A stretch of DNA of 64,000 nt, from NCBI RefSeq assembly GCF_002776525.5, contig NC_045443.1, forward strand, positions 53,588,991 through 53,652,990. Reading direction: 5' to 3'. This document shows positions 54,459-64,000 of the stretch, piece after piece (the first letter of the stretch is position 1; each line of letters opens with the position of its first letter). A program made the position numbers and the translations under genes. The notes under the pieces are model-generated. The model was not told where the DNA came from and made no database searches. It saw only the letters and a program-made list of their open reading frames with translations. Source of the DNA: Piliocolobus tephrosceles. Lineage: Eukaryota; Chordata; Mammalia; Primates; Cercopithecidae.

Positions 54459-54747
54459 CTTTTCTTCTTTTGAGATGGAGTCTCGCTCTGTCATCCAGGC
54501 TGGAATGCAGTGGTGCCATCTTGGCTCACTGTAACTTCCACCTCCCAGGTTCAAGCAATTCTCCTGCCTCAGCCTCCCAAGTAGCTGGGACTACTGGCGT
54601 GATGCCCAGCTAATTTTTGTATTTTTAGTAGAGGTGAGGCTTCATGATGTTGGGCCAGGCTGGCCTCAAACTCCTGACCTCAAGTGATCCTCCAGCCTCA
54701 GCCTCCCAAAATTCTGGGATTACAGGTGTGAGCTACTGCACCCGGCT
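54459..54747 (-). mobile_element. Alu (antisense) upstream of exon 3
   Basis: TSD CCCATTTCTTT at 54448-54458 and 54748-54758. It lies 144 bp before the exon 3 acceptor. Confidence 0.92.
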
Positions 54748-54891
54748 CCCATTTCTTTTTTATTTTTATTAAGGCTTGAGTAGGAAAAGTTGGACCATGG
54801 AAAGGGCATGGATTTGTCGAGATGTCTGAATCTCTGTCCTATTCTTAGTCTCTGCCCCCAGATTATTACTTTGCATTTTCCTTTCCCTTAG

Positions 54892-54950
54892 ATATGGCAA
54901 GATTGTTTCCACTAAGGCCATACTGGACAAGACCACAAACAAATGCAAAG
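54892..54950 (+). CDS. RBMS2: RBMS2 coding exon 3 (residues 78-98, middle of RRM1)
   Basis: A 59-nt exon with acceptor ctttcccttag|A and donor AAAG|GTGAGA. It encodes the end of Pro78, then [19 protein letters not shown], then the first base of Gly98. This is beta-2, loop and the approach to beta-3 of RRM1. The RNP1 octamer KGYGFVDF is split across the exon 3/4 junction after KG, a common position for introns in RRM genes. At 59 nt its length is not a multiple of three, so skipping it would shift the frame. An antisense Alu (54459-54747) ends 144 bp upstream. Confidence 0.96.
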
Positions 54951-55811
54951 GTGAGAGAACAACTGTCCTTGGTGATGGAGAGCACCAGTAAGTGAGGCCA
55001 TCCCTTGCCACTGCCCTTTACTGCTGAGATTCCTGAGTCTACAGTGTCAGCGAGGAGTCCCTGAAATTTTTAGGCTTAAAAGATTAGGAGATATTTAGAT
55101 TATTTGGTGACCAAATAGCTAGAGCTGAAAATGCTGTTTAGGGCCCCAAGGCCAGAAGACTGTACAAAACACCTTTGAGTCTACTGAGCTTATTCTGGAC
55201 TTTGTATTTCCCTGGATGAAGTGGTAGAAGTGGGTGAGATTTCCTTCTGCTTAGCAAAGCCATGTAAATGCCTTTTTTTGGGAGTGTTTTCGTGGGTGTT
55301 ATTTTCTGAGGGTCAGTAGTTTTGTTGGGGTTTTGAGCAGTTCTAGATAGAACTGGAAGAGTGGAAGGAAGAGAAAGGCCTATAGGTTGGGCTGGTGAGG
55401 GACTTCTTCCAGCAGGTGGCTGGTGGTCTGCTCTGGAGAGGCTGCATTCCCCACATGCCTAGCATTTCTGGGGTATATCAAGAAAAGAGAGGAGCGAATT
55501 CTTTTAGAGGTATAGGGGGGCTTTGGGTTATTAGAAGAGCCTAGTTCCTGAAACCTCAGATTTCTTAAGGGGGAGGGAGAAAGGCAGGGACACCAGAATA
55601 GCTCATTGCCTTGGCATTCTTAGCCACAAACTAGATCACATCTCAGGGTTTGAGGAGCATGTGGATAACTACCTGAAACCTCTCAGTAGCTCTTTCTCCC
55701 TCCCATTTCTGTTGCATGGATCATAACCCTTCCTCTGTCTCCTGAAAAGCCTGGACCTCCCTGTGTTCCTTACACCTCCCACTTCCTAGTGATGCTGTTT
55801 CTCTGTTCCAG
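54951..55811 (+). other. RBMS2 intron 3, no recognised transposon
   Basis: 861 bp between GTGAGA and TTCCAG with no Alu or L1, unlike the other introns. Confidence 0.6.
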
Positions 55812-55903
55812 GCTATGGCTTTGTAGATTTTGACAGCCCTTCAGCAGCACAGAAAGCTGTAACAGCACTGAAGGCCAGTGGTGTACAGGCACAGATGGCA
55901 AAG
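55812..55903 (+). CDS. RBMS2: RBMS2 coding exon 4 (residues 98-128, end of RRM1)
   Basis: The acceptor is tctgttccag|GC and the donor AAG|GTAAGG. It completes Gly98 and encodes YGFVDFDSPSAAQKAVTALK followed by ASGVQAQMAK. YGFVDF finishes RNP1 (residues 97-104), whose two Phe positions normally contact RNA or single-stranded DNA; the rest is helix 2 and beta-4 of RRM1. The exon ends in phase 0 at Lys128, exactly before the short inter-RRM linker. Intron 3 upstream is only 861 bp, and I recognise no repeat in it. Confidence 0.96.
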
Positions 55904-56471
55904 GTAAGGGTACTACCCCATGTCTGTTCCTCCAAGGGGTTTGTGGTTAGCACCAAAGTTCCAGTTCTAAGGTTTCCAGAGGGCTTACGAACCATGAAAT
56001 TGAGTGGGCAAGGGCTATCCACAGTGCTTTCTAGACAGTCCATGAGCACCCCTGGCTGCTGGAGGAAGATGTATTCAAAGTCTGTGGCAGGTAGCTCTAT
56101 CAGCTCTGTTACTCTCACCAAGTTATTGGCAGCAAGAAAGGTAAGGCGGCCTCTTCCAGTACTCCTGCTGCTTCCCTATTTTCCCTGTATTATTCACCCT
56201 GGCCCCACTTCCCTACCGGACAGTTTGTGGTGGTTTTGCAGCATTCTCTAAACAAGTCAGTTGTGCAACTCAGAATTTCAGAACAATGCTCTCCACCTCC
56301 CAGTGTTGTTCCCCATAGGGGCTGGGTAGTGGGCTGGGGAGGCAGGAGGGAAGCCACATCAAGGGAGGAAACTGTCCCTTCTCCTCAGATCTGTCTGAAA
56401 CTGTTGTCTTCACCTAGACTACTAGAAATCTAGAAGCTTTTCTCTCACTTCTTCTGTTAGGTGGGATTGTC
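55904..56471 (+). other. RBMS2 intron 4, 5' part
   Basis: No recognised repeat; open stretches on both strands are not flanked by usable splice sites in frame. Confidence 0.5.
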
Positions 56472-56487
56472 CCCTTGCCTTTCTATT

Positions 56488-56492
56488 TAATT

Positions 56493-56523
<31 letters not shown>

Positions 56524-56526
56524 TTT
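56488..56526. repeat. (TTTA)n microsatellite
   Basis: About nine units at the tail of the following Alu. Confidence 0.95.
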
Positions 56527-56803
56527 TGAGACAGAGTCTCCCTCTGTTGCCCAGGTTGGAGTGCGCGATCTCGGCTTACTGCAAGCTCCGCCTCCCGGGT
56601 TCATACCATTCTCCTGCCTCAGCCTCCCAAGTAGCTGGAATTACAGGCGCCCACCACCACGCCCGGCTAATTTTTTGTATTTTTAGTAGAGACAGGGTTT
56701 CACCATGTTAGCCAGGATGGTCTAGATCTCCTGACCTTGTGATCCACCCACCTCGGCCTCCCAAAGTGCTGGGATTACAGGCATGAGCCACCGCGCCTGG
56801 TCA
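56527..56803 (-). mobile_element. Alu (antisense) in intron 4
   Basis: CCCTTGCCTTTCT (56472-56484) and CCTTTGCCTTTCT (after 56805) indicate the TSD. Confidence 0.9.
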
Positions 56804-56819
56804 TCCCTTTGCCTTTCTG

Positions 56820-57634
56820 AAGCTGTTATGAGTATTATACATAGAGCTTGTGAGGCAGGCCTGCTAGACACCTTTTCTGTAATAGTTAAAGAAAAAGAAA
56901 ACAAAAGGAAAAGGCAGAAGAGGATTAAGGTTGCTGGTGACCACCACTGTTTAGGGCAGTGTGACTGCTTAAATTCTTAAAAATACAACTATTGGATGAT
57001 ATTGCCATCTTGCACATTCTGTCCCCTGAAAAGGCTCTCCTACCTCTTCTTCCAGGAGGAAAACCCTCTGGCAAAAGCTCAAAGGTTTAGGAGCCTTCAG
57101 GGTCCTAGGAGACTGTAGCTTTCAGGGCTCCATGGTGACCCAGTGAACTCCACATCTGGCTCTTTCCCTGTTCCCTTCTCCCCTCTTCCTACTCTTCCTC
57201 CATCAGGTAGTGAACAGGCATTCCTACTTAGAGGATTCTGCGTGGCCTGGCCAGAAAAGAAGTGGGGAGGGACTGCTCAAACAAGCCAGCCAAGGAGCAA
57301 GGCAGTCTGAGGGAATCCAGCCTCGGGCACCACACCGGCTGCTGGGGAGAGCGGGAATGCTGCTCTGCCTGTTTCTCAAAGAGACAGCCAAACACCATTT
57401 ATGACTTGTATGATGGGCTTGTATAGTACTAGAAATATTAAATCTGCGCTTTTCCCTCCTGGAACTCAATATACAACCCATGGTAGTGGGACTGGGTGTT
57501 AACAAATAGAATAATCTCTGTTTATGTGGGACCGTTCCTATAGTCTCTTTTCTGAAATGTCATTTGTGAGGAGGGCTAAGGGTGGGAGAGGGATAAGAGA
57601 TGTGAGCCTCATTTTCTCATTGTTATTTCCATAG
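56820..57634 (+). other. RBMS2 intron 4, 3' part
   Basis: Non-repeat sequence up to the exon 5 acceptor. No additional exon supported. Confidence 0.5.
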
Positions 57635-57792
57635 CAACAGGAACAGGACCCCACAAATTTATACATCTCAAACCTCCCACTGTCAATGGATGAGCAGGAA
57701 CTGGAGGGGATGCTGAAGCCCTTTGGCCAGGTTATCTCTACCCGTATCCTTCGAGATACCAGTGGGACCAGCAGAGGTGTCGGCTTTGCAAG
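57635..57792 (+). CDS. RBMS2: RBMS2 coding exon 5 (residues 129-181, most of RRM2)
   Basis: The acceptor is atttccatag|CAA and the donor AG|GTGAGG. It encodes the linker QQEQDPTN, RNP2 LYISNL (residues 137-142), helix 1 LSMDEQELEGMLKPFGQV, beta-2 and loop ISTRILRDTSGTS, and RGVGFA plus two bases of Arg181, the start of RNP1 of RRM2. As in RRM1, an intron splits RNP1. The rest of RRM2 and the proline/glutamine-rich C-terminal part of the protein lie beyond the window. The exon is complete and undamaged. Confidence 0.96.
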
Positions 57793-57943
57793 GTGAGGAT
57801 GGCAGGAGTGGGGAAATGATGAGGTTAATAACAAATGTCACTTAGGGGTCACCAGAAAACAAAATCTGTGCCTTTCCCACACAAGGTCAAAATACTATAC
57901 TATTATTAAAAAATACTTGATGGTAAGTCAAAAGTTCATTTTA

Positions 57944-58234
57944 GGCCAGGCGGTGGCTTACACCTGTAATCCCAGCAGTTTGGGAGGCCAAGGCAGACAC
58001 ATCACCTGAGGTCAGGAGTTTGAGACCAGCCTGGCCAACATGATGAAACCCCATCTCTACTAAAAATACAAAAATTAGCTGGATGTGGTGGCGTATGCCT
58101 GTAATCCCAGCTACTTGGGAGGCTGAGGCAGGAGAATTGCTTGAACCCAGGAGGCGGAGGTTGCAGTGAGCTGAGATCGTGCCACTGCACTCCAGCCTGG
58201 GGAACAGAGTGAGACTCTGTCTCTAAAAAAAAAA
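57944..58234 (+). mobile_element. Alu (sense) in intron 5
   Basis: Exact TSD AAAAGTTCATTTTA at 57930-57943 and 58235-58248. Confidence 0.94.
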
Positions 58235-58287
58235 AAAGTTCATTTTATTATAGGTTACAATACTCAAAAACCCATTAGCCCTTACCT

Positions 58288-58421
58288 AAAAATTTTTTTT
58301 AATAAAGATGGGGTCTTGCTGTGTTGCCCAGGCTGCTCTTGAACATCTGGGCTCAAGTGATCCTCCTGCCTCAGCCACATAAGCAGTTGGGATTACAGGC
58401 ATGAGCCACCACACTCGGCTG
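58288..58421 (-). mobile_element. Single-arm Alu (antisense)
   Basis: aataaagatggggtcttgct to gagccaccacactcggct; one arm only. Confidence 0.82.
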
Positions 58422-58499
58422 AGCTCCCTACTACTTCCTGCTACGATAGGCTTTGTTCCTTTAATCCAGACCCAAACAGAGTAAAAAATTCTGTATATT

Positions 58500-58690
58500 C
58501 TCATAGTTTACTGAGTATTTCTCATCTTGTCTCATTTAATCTTTACAACAGCCCTATAAGATAAATATTCTCCATCTTACGGATGAGGAAAGTGAACTCT
58601 TCAGTATGAATTGATTTGCCCAGGGTCTTACAGGAGTGGGTGTTAGAGCAGAGCCCTGATCCTTCTGGCTTTGAGATCAGTAGGATGAAG
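58500..58690 (+). mobile_element. MIR copy
   Basis: catttaatctttacaacagc, atcttacggatgaggaaagt, gccctgatccttctggcttt. Confidence 0.8.
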
Positions 58691-59091
58691 TTGATCTTCC
58701 TTTACAGATCTCTATTCTAGAACAATTCTGCATCTGTGATATCAGAGCTTTGTGAGCCTTGGTTCACTCTCTGAGGTGGAGATTGATTCAGATGAGGAAA
58801 TTTCCCAAAGTCTTCCCTATACTTGCAGTTTTCCCGGGTGCCCTTCTTTGGGCTCTGGTATCTGCCCTCACTGTCGCAGGGCATCAGCCTCCCTTGGCCC
58901 ACTTAAGAAATGTCTCTGCTTTTATTTATTTTAAGATTTTATTTGAAAGGAGATTCTTTTGACTTTTTTTTTTTTTTTTTTTAGTTTCAAAATGACTGGA
59001 CTAAATGAGCTAAGCACCCCTTTTAGATTTATAGTATCTTGTCTGGTCCATGAACACCCCCTTACTCTTGAGTGTTTCAGACCTTGGGAAC
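58691..59091. other. Intron 5 sequence without recognised elements
   Basis: Includes a T19 run near 58963; otherwise nothing identified. Confidence 0.4.
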
Positions 59092-59108
59092 AAGAAATAG
59101 TTTCTCTT

Positions 59109-59398
59109 GGCCGGGTGTGGTGGCTCATGCCTGTAATCCCAGCACTTTGGGAGGCTGAGGCGGGTGGATCACCTGAGGTCAGGAGTTTGAGACCAGCCTG
59201 GCCAACCTGGTGAAACCCTGTCTCTACTAAAAATACAAAAATTAACTCGGTGTGGTGGCGGGCTCCTATAATCCTAGCTACCCAGGAGGCTGAGGCAGGA
59301 GAATCACTTGAACCCGGTAGGCGGAGGTTACAGTAAGCCGAGATTGCGCCATTGCACTCCAGCCTGGGCGACAAAGCGAGACTCCGTCTCAAAAAAAA
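59109..59398 (+). mobile_element. Alu (sense)
   Basis: 17-bp TSD with one change: AAGAAATAGTTTCTCTT (59092-59108) and AAGAAATAGTTCCTCTT (59399-59415). Confidence 0.94.
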
Positions 59399-59528
59399 AA
59401 GAAATAGTTCCTCTTCCCCAGCTGACTCAATCTTAGTAGCACCACCTGCTGGCAATCCCGGGTATAACTAAAGGAGAGTTCCTTGGCTTGGGACCATCGA
59501 ACTTATTTTGCTTCCATACTCCCTTAAA

Positions 59529-59644
59529 GCAGAGGTTCTCAACCTTTCTCAGTTTGTGGCACCCTTAGTTATTTAATAGTTTTTCACCCTAGACCAAAAT
59601 AAATACCTAACAGTTCAATTTATTAAGTAACTAATGGTCCACAC

Positions 59645-59676
<32 letters not shown>

Positions 59677-60475
59677 GAGACAGAGTCTCGCTCTGTCGCC
59701 TGGGCTGGAGTGCAATGGCACAATCTCGGCTCATTGCAACCTCTGCCTCCCGAGTTCAAGTGATTCTCCTGCCTCAGCCTCCTGAGTAGCTGGGATTACA
59801 GGCGCCTGCCACCATGCGCGGCTAATTTTTGTATTTTTAGTAAAGATGGGATTCACCAGGTTGTCCAGGCTGGTCTCGAACTCCTGACCTCCGGTCACCT
59901 CGGCCTGACCTCAGGTCACCTCAGCCTCCCAAAGTGCTGGGATTACAGGCATGAGCCACCACGCCCAGCCAGTCCACACAACTTTAAAAAAAAATTTCCT
60001 GACAGCAATAACTTCATGGTCCACACAGCTTAAGAAGTGTTTATGCTTTAACAACTTTGTAGCTGTTTGAAAAAATAATACACAAATATTGAAAGAGAGA
60101 ATGTCTTTATTTCATTCTAACTATACTTACTAATGGAATATGTGCCTGTTGGAATTGTACAACTTCTCAAAATTTGGTATCAGAATGGACACCTACACAC
60201 TCATTTCCTTTTACATATTGGTTTTCTTATGGTATTTGCTTTTGTCATAGCAACTATTTAAACCCAGCTTTGTGAAAATATGATGTTATCTATCAAAAGG
60301 ATTGTAGGGGGAACTAATGTTGAAACAGTAAACAATTTTGAGCTAGTAGTGTACACATTCTCCAACAGATATTGCTGTTTTTCTTCAAAGAGTTAAAATA
60401 ACCCTCATTGTGCCCCTCTGAGTTCACCACAGCCACCCACAGTCCCTGAGAGCACAGTTTAGGAACTGTGGCTTT
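59529..60475. mobile_element. Possible hAT-type DNA transposon relic
   Basis: Starts AGCAGAGGTTCTCAACC and ends near GTTTAGGAACTGTGG, roughly inverted to the start, as in Charlie/MER5-type ends. No clear 8-bp TSD; no transposase ORF. Confidence 0.5.
59651..59971 (-). mobile_element. Alu (antisense) inside the hAT-like relic
   Basis: Exact 14-bp TSD GTCCACACAACTTT at 59637-59650 and 59972-59985. A small duplication (cacctcggcctgacctc) is near 59896. Confidence 0.94.
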
Positions 60476-60691
60476 AGAGACTTAAACTATGAAATCTCTT
60501 GTATGTTTCTATGTTAACGTCTACAAGTTTTCTTCATGTGTTCAGATTCATGCAAAGTATGATTTCCAGCAAATTATAAATATTGGCATTTAAAATAAAA
60601 CTGTTACCTGATTTAAAAATGTATTCAAATGAGATCTAAATACATAGCAATCTGATATACAAATCATTCATTTAAAAAATACCTGACTTTG

Positions 60692-60986
60692 GGCCAGGCG
60701 CGGTGGCTCAAGCCTGTAATCCCAGCACTTTGGGAGGCCGAGACGGGCGGATCACGAGGTCAGGAGATCGAGACCATCCTGGCCAACACGGTGAAACCCC
60801 GTCTCTACTAAAAAATACAAAAAACTAGCCGGGCGAGGTGGTGGGCGCCTGTAGTCCCAGCTACTCCGGAGGCTGAGGCGGGAGAATGGCGTAAACCCGG
60901 GAGGCGGAGCTTGCAGTGAGCTGAGATCCGGCCACTGCACTCCAGCCTGGGCGACAGAGCGAGACTCCGTCTCAAAAAAAAAAAAA
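60692..60986 (+). mobile_element. Young AluY, Old World monkey type (sense)
   Basis: Nearly perfect copy with ggctcaagcctg, cgggcgaggtgg, gagatccggccac. Exact 18-bp TSD AAAAAATACCTGACTTTG at 60674-60691 and 60987-61004. Confidence 0.95.
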
Positions 60987-61004
60987 AAAAAATACCTGAC
61001 TTTG

Positions 61005-61331
61005 TCCGGACGCGGTGGCTCACTCACGCCTGTAACCACAGCACTTTGGGAGACCGAGGCGGGCGGATCATGAGGTCAGGACATCAAGACCATCCTGGCT
61101 AACACAGTGAAACCCAGTCTCTACTAAAAATACAAAAAAATTAGCCAGGCGTGGCGGCGGGCGCCTGTAGTCCCAGCTTACTCGGGAGGTTGATGCTGGA
61201 GAATGGTGTGAACCCAGGAGGCGCAGCTTGCAGTGAGCTGAAATTGTGCCACTGCACTCCAGCCTGGGCAACATGCACTTCAGCCTAGGTGACAGAGTGA
61301 GACTTGTCTCAAAAAAAAAAAAAAAAAAAAC
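61005..61331 (+). mobile_element. Alu (sense) with a small 3' duplication
   Basis: cactccagcctgggcaacat is followed at once by gcacttcagcctaggtgaca. Starts tccggacgcggtggctcact. Confidence 0.87.
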
Positions 61332-61332
61332 T

Positions 61333-61600
61333 GGATTTTGGGAGGCTGAGGCGGGCAGATTGCTTGAGCTCAGGAGTTCAAGACCAGCCTGGGCAACACG
61401 TGAAACCCCATCTCTATAAAAACAAAACAAACAAAAAAATTAGCCGAGCATAGTGGCACATGCCAGTAGTCCCAGCTACCTGGGAGGCTAAGATTGGAGG
61501 ATCACCTGAGCCCAGGAGGTCAAAACTGCAGTCAACTGTGATCATACCACTGCACTCTGGCCTGGGTTACAGAGTGAGAGACCCTGTCTCAATAAATCAA
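61333..61600 (+). mobile_element. 5'-truncated Alu (sense)
   Basis: Begins at ttttgggaggctgaggcggg in the tail of the previous Alu. Confidence 0.83.
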
Positions 61601-61773
61601 TACAGGAGCATGGGTAGGGCTGGAGGCAGATGGGGTGGGCCTTGCCCTGGGGATGGAGCTATGGGCCCATAAGACCCCTAGCCACTTCCTAGTTCCCCTT
61701 ATCCCTACACCCCCCCCCCCCAAAAAAAAAACAAAAAACAAAGTGCTATTTTTTTTTTTAATACAGTACTCTC

Positions 61774-62079
61774 GGCTGGGTGTGGTGACTCATGCCTGTA
61801 ATCCCAACACTTTGGGAAGCTGAGGCGGGTGGATCACCTGAGGTCGGGAGTTCTAGACCAGTCTGACCAACGTGGAAAAACCCCGTCTCTACTAAAAATA
61901 CAAAATTAGCTGGGCATGGTGGCGCATGCCTGTAATCCCAGCTACTCAGGAGGCTGAGGCAGGAGAATCACTTGAACCTGGGAGGCAGAGGTTACGGTGA
62001 GCTGAGATCGCGCCATTGCACTCCAGCTTGGGCAACAAGAGCGAAACTCCATCTCAAAAAAAAAAAAAAAAAAAAAAAG
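61774..62079 (+). mobile_element. Alu (sense)
   Basis: Complete, A23 tail abutting the Tigger-type element. Confidence 0.9.
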
Positions 62080-62735
62080 GAATTGTCCCCCCTTATTTAT
62101 GGTTTTACTTTCTATGGTTTCAGTTACCCATAGTCAACTGAAAATATTAAATGGAAAATTCTGGAAATAAACAGTTAAAGTGTTTTAAAATTGTATGCCA
62201 TTCTGAGTAGCATGATTAAATTTCAGGCTGGGCTCAGTGGCTCACACCTGTAATCCCAACACTTTGGGAGGCTGAGGTGAGCAGATCACTTGAGATCAGG
62301 GGGTCAAGACCAGCCTGGTCAACATGGTAAAACCCCATCTCTATTAAAAATACAAAAATTAGCCAGGCGTGGTGGTGTGCACCTGTAGCCCCAGCTACTC
62401 AGGAGGCTGAGGCAGTAGAATTGCTTGAACCTGAGAGGCAGAAGTTGCAGTGAGCCGAGATCGCACCACTGTACTCTAACATGGGTCACGTGGTGAGATT
62501 CTGTCTCAAAAACATAAATAAATAAAAAATTTCATGTTGTCCGCTCCATCCCACCCTTTGTCCAAAGTATTCACACTGCAAATGCTACCCGCCCATTAGT
62601 CACTTAGTAGCCATCATGGCTATCAGATGAAAAAGCATAGTATATCTAGGGTTTGGTACTATCCATGGTTTCAGGCATCCACTAGGGGCCTTGGAATGTA
62701 TCTCCTGAGGATAAGGGGGGACTACTATAGTCATA
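62080..62735. mobile_element. Tigger-type (TcMar) DNA transposon remnant, split by an Alu
   Basis: Left end gtccccccttatttatggtt, then gaaaatattaaatggaaaat, then after the Alu cccgcccattagtcacttag and a right end gataaggggggactactata that inverts the left end. Internal deletion of the transposase gene. Confidence 0.85.
62226..62524 (+). mobile_element. Alu (sense) in the Tigger-type element
   Basis: AAATTTCA before (62217) recurs after the A-rich tail (about 62526). Confidence 0.9.
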
Positions 62736-62977
62736 AATCTCATATCATTCTTATAATATTCATTTTTTCTTCTTGATCTTATGTTTCTATTCCATTTCTC
62801 TATAGAATTTAGTTTCTATGCCATTTCTTTATAGAATTGTATTCTAGTGTAAAATATTTTTATAATTAAAGCCTTTATGGATCATCTTGTCATACTTCTC
62901 TGCCATATACATTTATGCCATATATATGTATAAATATATACATAAATTTATATTTATGTATATCAATTTAAAATTTT

Positions 62978-63274
62978 GGCCAGGCATGGTGGCTCATGCC
63001 TGTGTAATCCCAGCACTTTGGGAGGCTGAGGTGGGCAGATCACTTGAGGTCAGGAGTTCGAGACCAGCCTGGCCAAAATGGTGAAACCCCATCTCTACTA
63101 AAAATATAAAAATTAGCTGGGTGTGTTGGTGGACACCTGTAATTCCAGTTACTCAGGAGGCTGAGGTGAGAGAGTCACTTGAACCTGAGAGATGGAGGTT
63201 GCAGTGAGCTGAGATCACGCCACTGCACTCCAGCCTGGATGACAGAGTGAGATTCAAAAAAAAAAAAAAAAAAA
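62978..63274 (+). mobile_element. Alu (sense)
   Basis: Carries a TG insertion (cctgtgtaatccc) and a truncated end before the tail. Confidence 0.9.
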
Positions 63275-63339
63275 TTATCTTTACAATGATAAGCTCATAA
63301 TTGCCCAGACAACATAAATATCTTAAAATATTCATACAA

Positions 63340-63645
63340 TGCCAGGGGCAGTGGCTCACGCCTGTAATCCCAGCACTTTGGGAGGCCGAGGTGGGTGGAT
63401 CACCTGAGATCAAGAGTTCAAGACCAGCCTGGTCAACATGGCGAAACCCCGTCTCTACTAAAAATACAAAAATTAGCTGGGGATGGTGGCGGGCGCCTGT
63501 AATCTCAGCTACTCAGGAGGTTGAGGCAAGAGAATCATTTGAACCCAGGAGGCGGAGGTTGCAGTGAGCCGAGATTGCACCACTGCACTCCAACCTGGAC
63601 AACAAGAGCAAAACTCCGTCTCAAAAAAATAATAATAAATAAAAT
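63340..63645 (+). mobile_element. Alu (sense)
   Basis: TSD AAAATATTCATACAA (63325-63339) and AAAATGTTCATACAA (63646-63660). Confidence 0.93.
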
Positions 63646-63674
63646 AAAATGTTCATACAAAATTATTATTATTA

Positions 63675-63828
63675 TTGAGACAGGGTCTCACTTGGTTGTG
63701 CAGGCTAGAGTACAGTGGTACGATCCTGGCTCACCACAGTCTTGACCTTCTGGGCTCAAGTGATCCTCACACCTCCACTTCCTGAGTATCTGGAACTACA
63801 GGCCCCCACTGCCATGCCCAGCTAATTT
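63675..63828 (-). mobile_element. Alu right-arm part (antisense)
   Basis: gagacagggtctcacttggt to atgcccagctaatttttttg, interrupted by the next Alu. Confidence 0.82.
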
Positions 63829-63878
63829 TTTTGGTGGGGTATGGTGGGGGCAGCAAATTTTTTATTTATTTTATTTAT

Positions 63879-64000
63879 TTTTTTTTTTTGGAGATGGAGT
63901 TTCATTCTGTCGCCCAGGCTGGAGTGCAGTGGTGCAATCTTGGCTCACAGCAACCTCTGCCTCCCAGGTTCAAGCAATTCTCCTGCCTCAACCTCCCAAG
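63879..64000 (-). mobile_element. Alu (antisense), cut by the window end
   Basis: Begins with a T tail and ggagatggagtttcattctg; continues past 64000. Confidence 0.9.

Larger units (their letters stand above)
7360..57792 (+). other. RBMS2: RBMS2 gene, coding exons 1-5 (5' part of gene)
   Basis: Five exons join in one open frame of 542 nt (180 codons plus 2 nt) matching the N-terminal part of RBMS2 (SCR3), a member of the RBMS/MSSP family of tandem-RRM proteins. The human protein is about 407 residues, so a little under half is here. Introns are 40,830, 6,469, 861 and 1,731 bp; all begin GT and end AG. The linker wording (SLAQQMAPPSPSNSTPNSS) and the RRM1 start LYIRGLQPGTTDQDL separate it from the paralogues RBMS1 and RBMS3. 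No stop, frameshift or missing splice site is seen, so this is the working gene and not a retrocopy. The 3' exons lie beyond position 64000. Confidence 0.96.

Overview
The window is primate nuclear DNA, about as Alu-rich as primate DNA gets, and holds the 5' half of one protein-coding gene, RBMS2, on the + strand. Six young Alu copies carry changes typical of Old World monkey AluY lineages (…CTCAAGCC…, …GAGGTGGCGGG…, …GAGATCCGGCCAC…). This suggests a cercopithecid such as a macaque, baboon or vervet rather than a human or other ape. The region should correspond to human 12q13; that is inference from the gene, not from a comparison.

Layout. Positions 1-125 are the edge of an HSPD1 (HSP60) retrocopy with an inverted 5' part. 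From 126 to about 7100 is upstream DNA with MIR, L1 and Alu copies, plus one unassigned exon-like island at 5803-5868. The likely RBMS2 promoter and pyrimidine-rich leader lie at about 7100-7359. Exon 1 (7360-7425) encodes residues 1-22. Intron 1 runs 40.8 kb to 48255 and is mostly nested Alus in older L1, L2 and MIR, with one 100-N assembly gap. Exons 2-5 (48256-48422, 54892-54950, 55812-55903, 57635-57792) encode residues 23-181: a Ser/Pro/Asn-rich linker, all of RRM1 and most of RRM2. The reading frame closes exactly across all four introns. Sequence from 57793 to 64000 is intron 5; the next exon lies outside the window.

RBMS2 belongs to the MSSP/RBMS family of tandem-RRM proteins that bind single-stranded DNA and A/U-rich RNA. 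There is no operon-like organisation. The other content is transposable elements: about 100 Alu copies, several truncated L1s, L2 and MIR relics, MER2 and Tigger-type DNA transposons and a probable hAT relic, with microsatellites often grown from Alu A-tails.

I found no previously undescribed multi-gene system. The most interesting signals are structural: a templated insertion of about 240 bp copied from about 1.9 kb away into an Alu (31.9-32.2 kb), a 112/114-bp non-Alu inverted repeat at 44.4-45.05 kb, two fold-back Alu chimeras, the twin-primed HSPD1 retrocopy, the unassigned candidate exon, and an assembly gap that appears to lie inside an Alu A-tail. Repeat family names come from recognition by eye; element edges are accurate to a few bases only where target-site duplications (TSDs) are stated.
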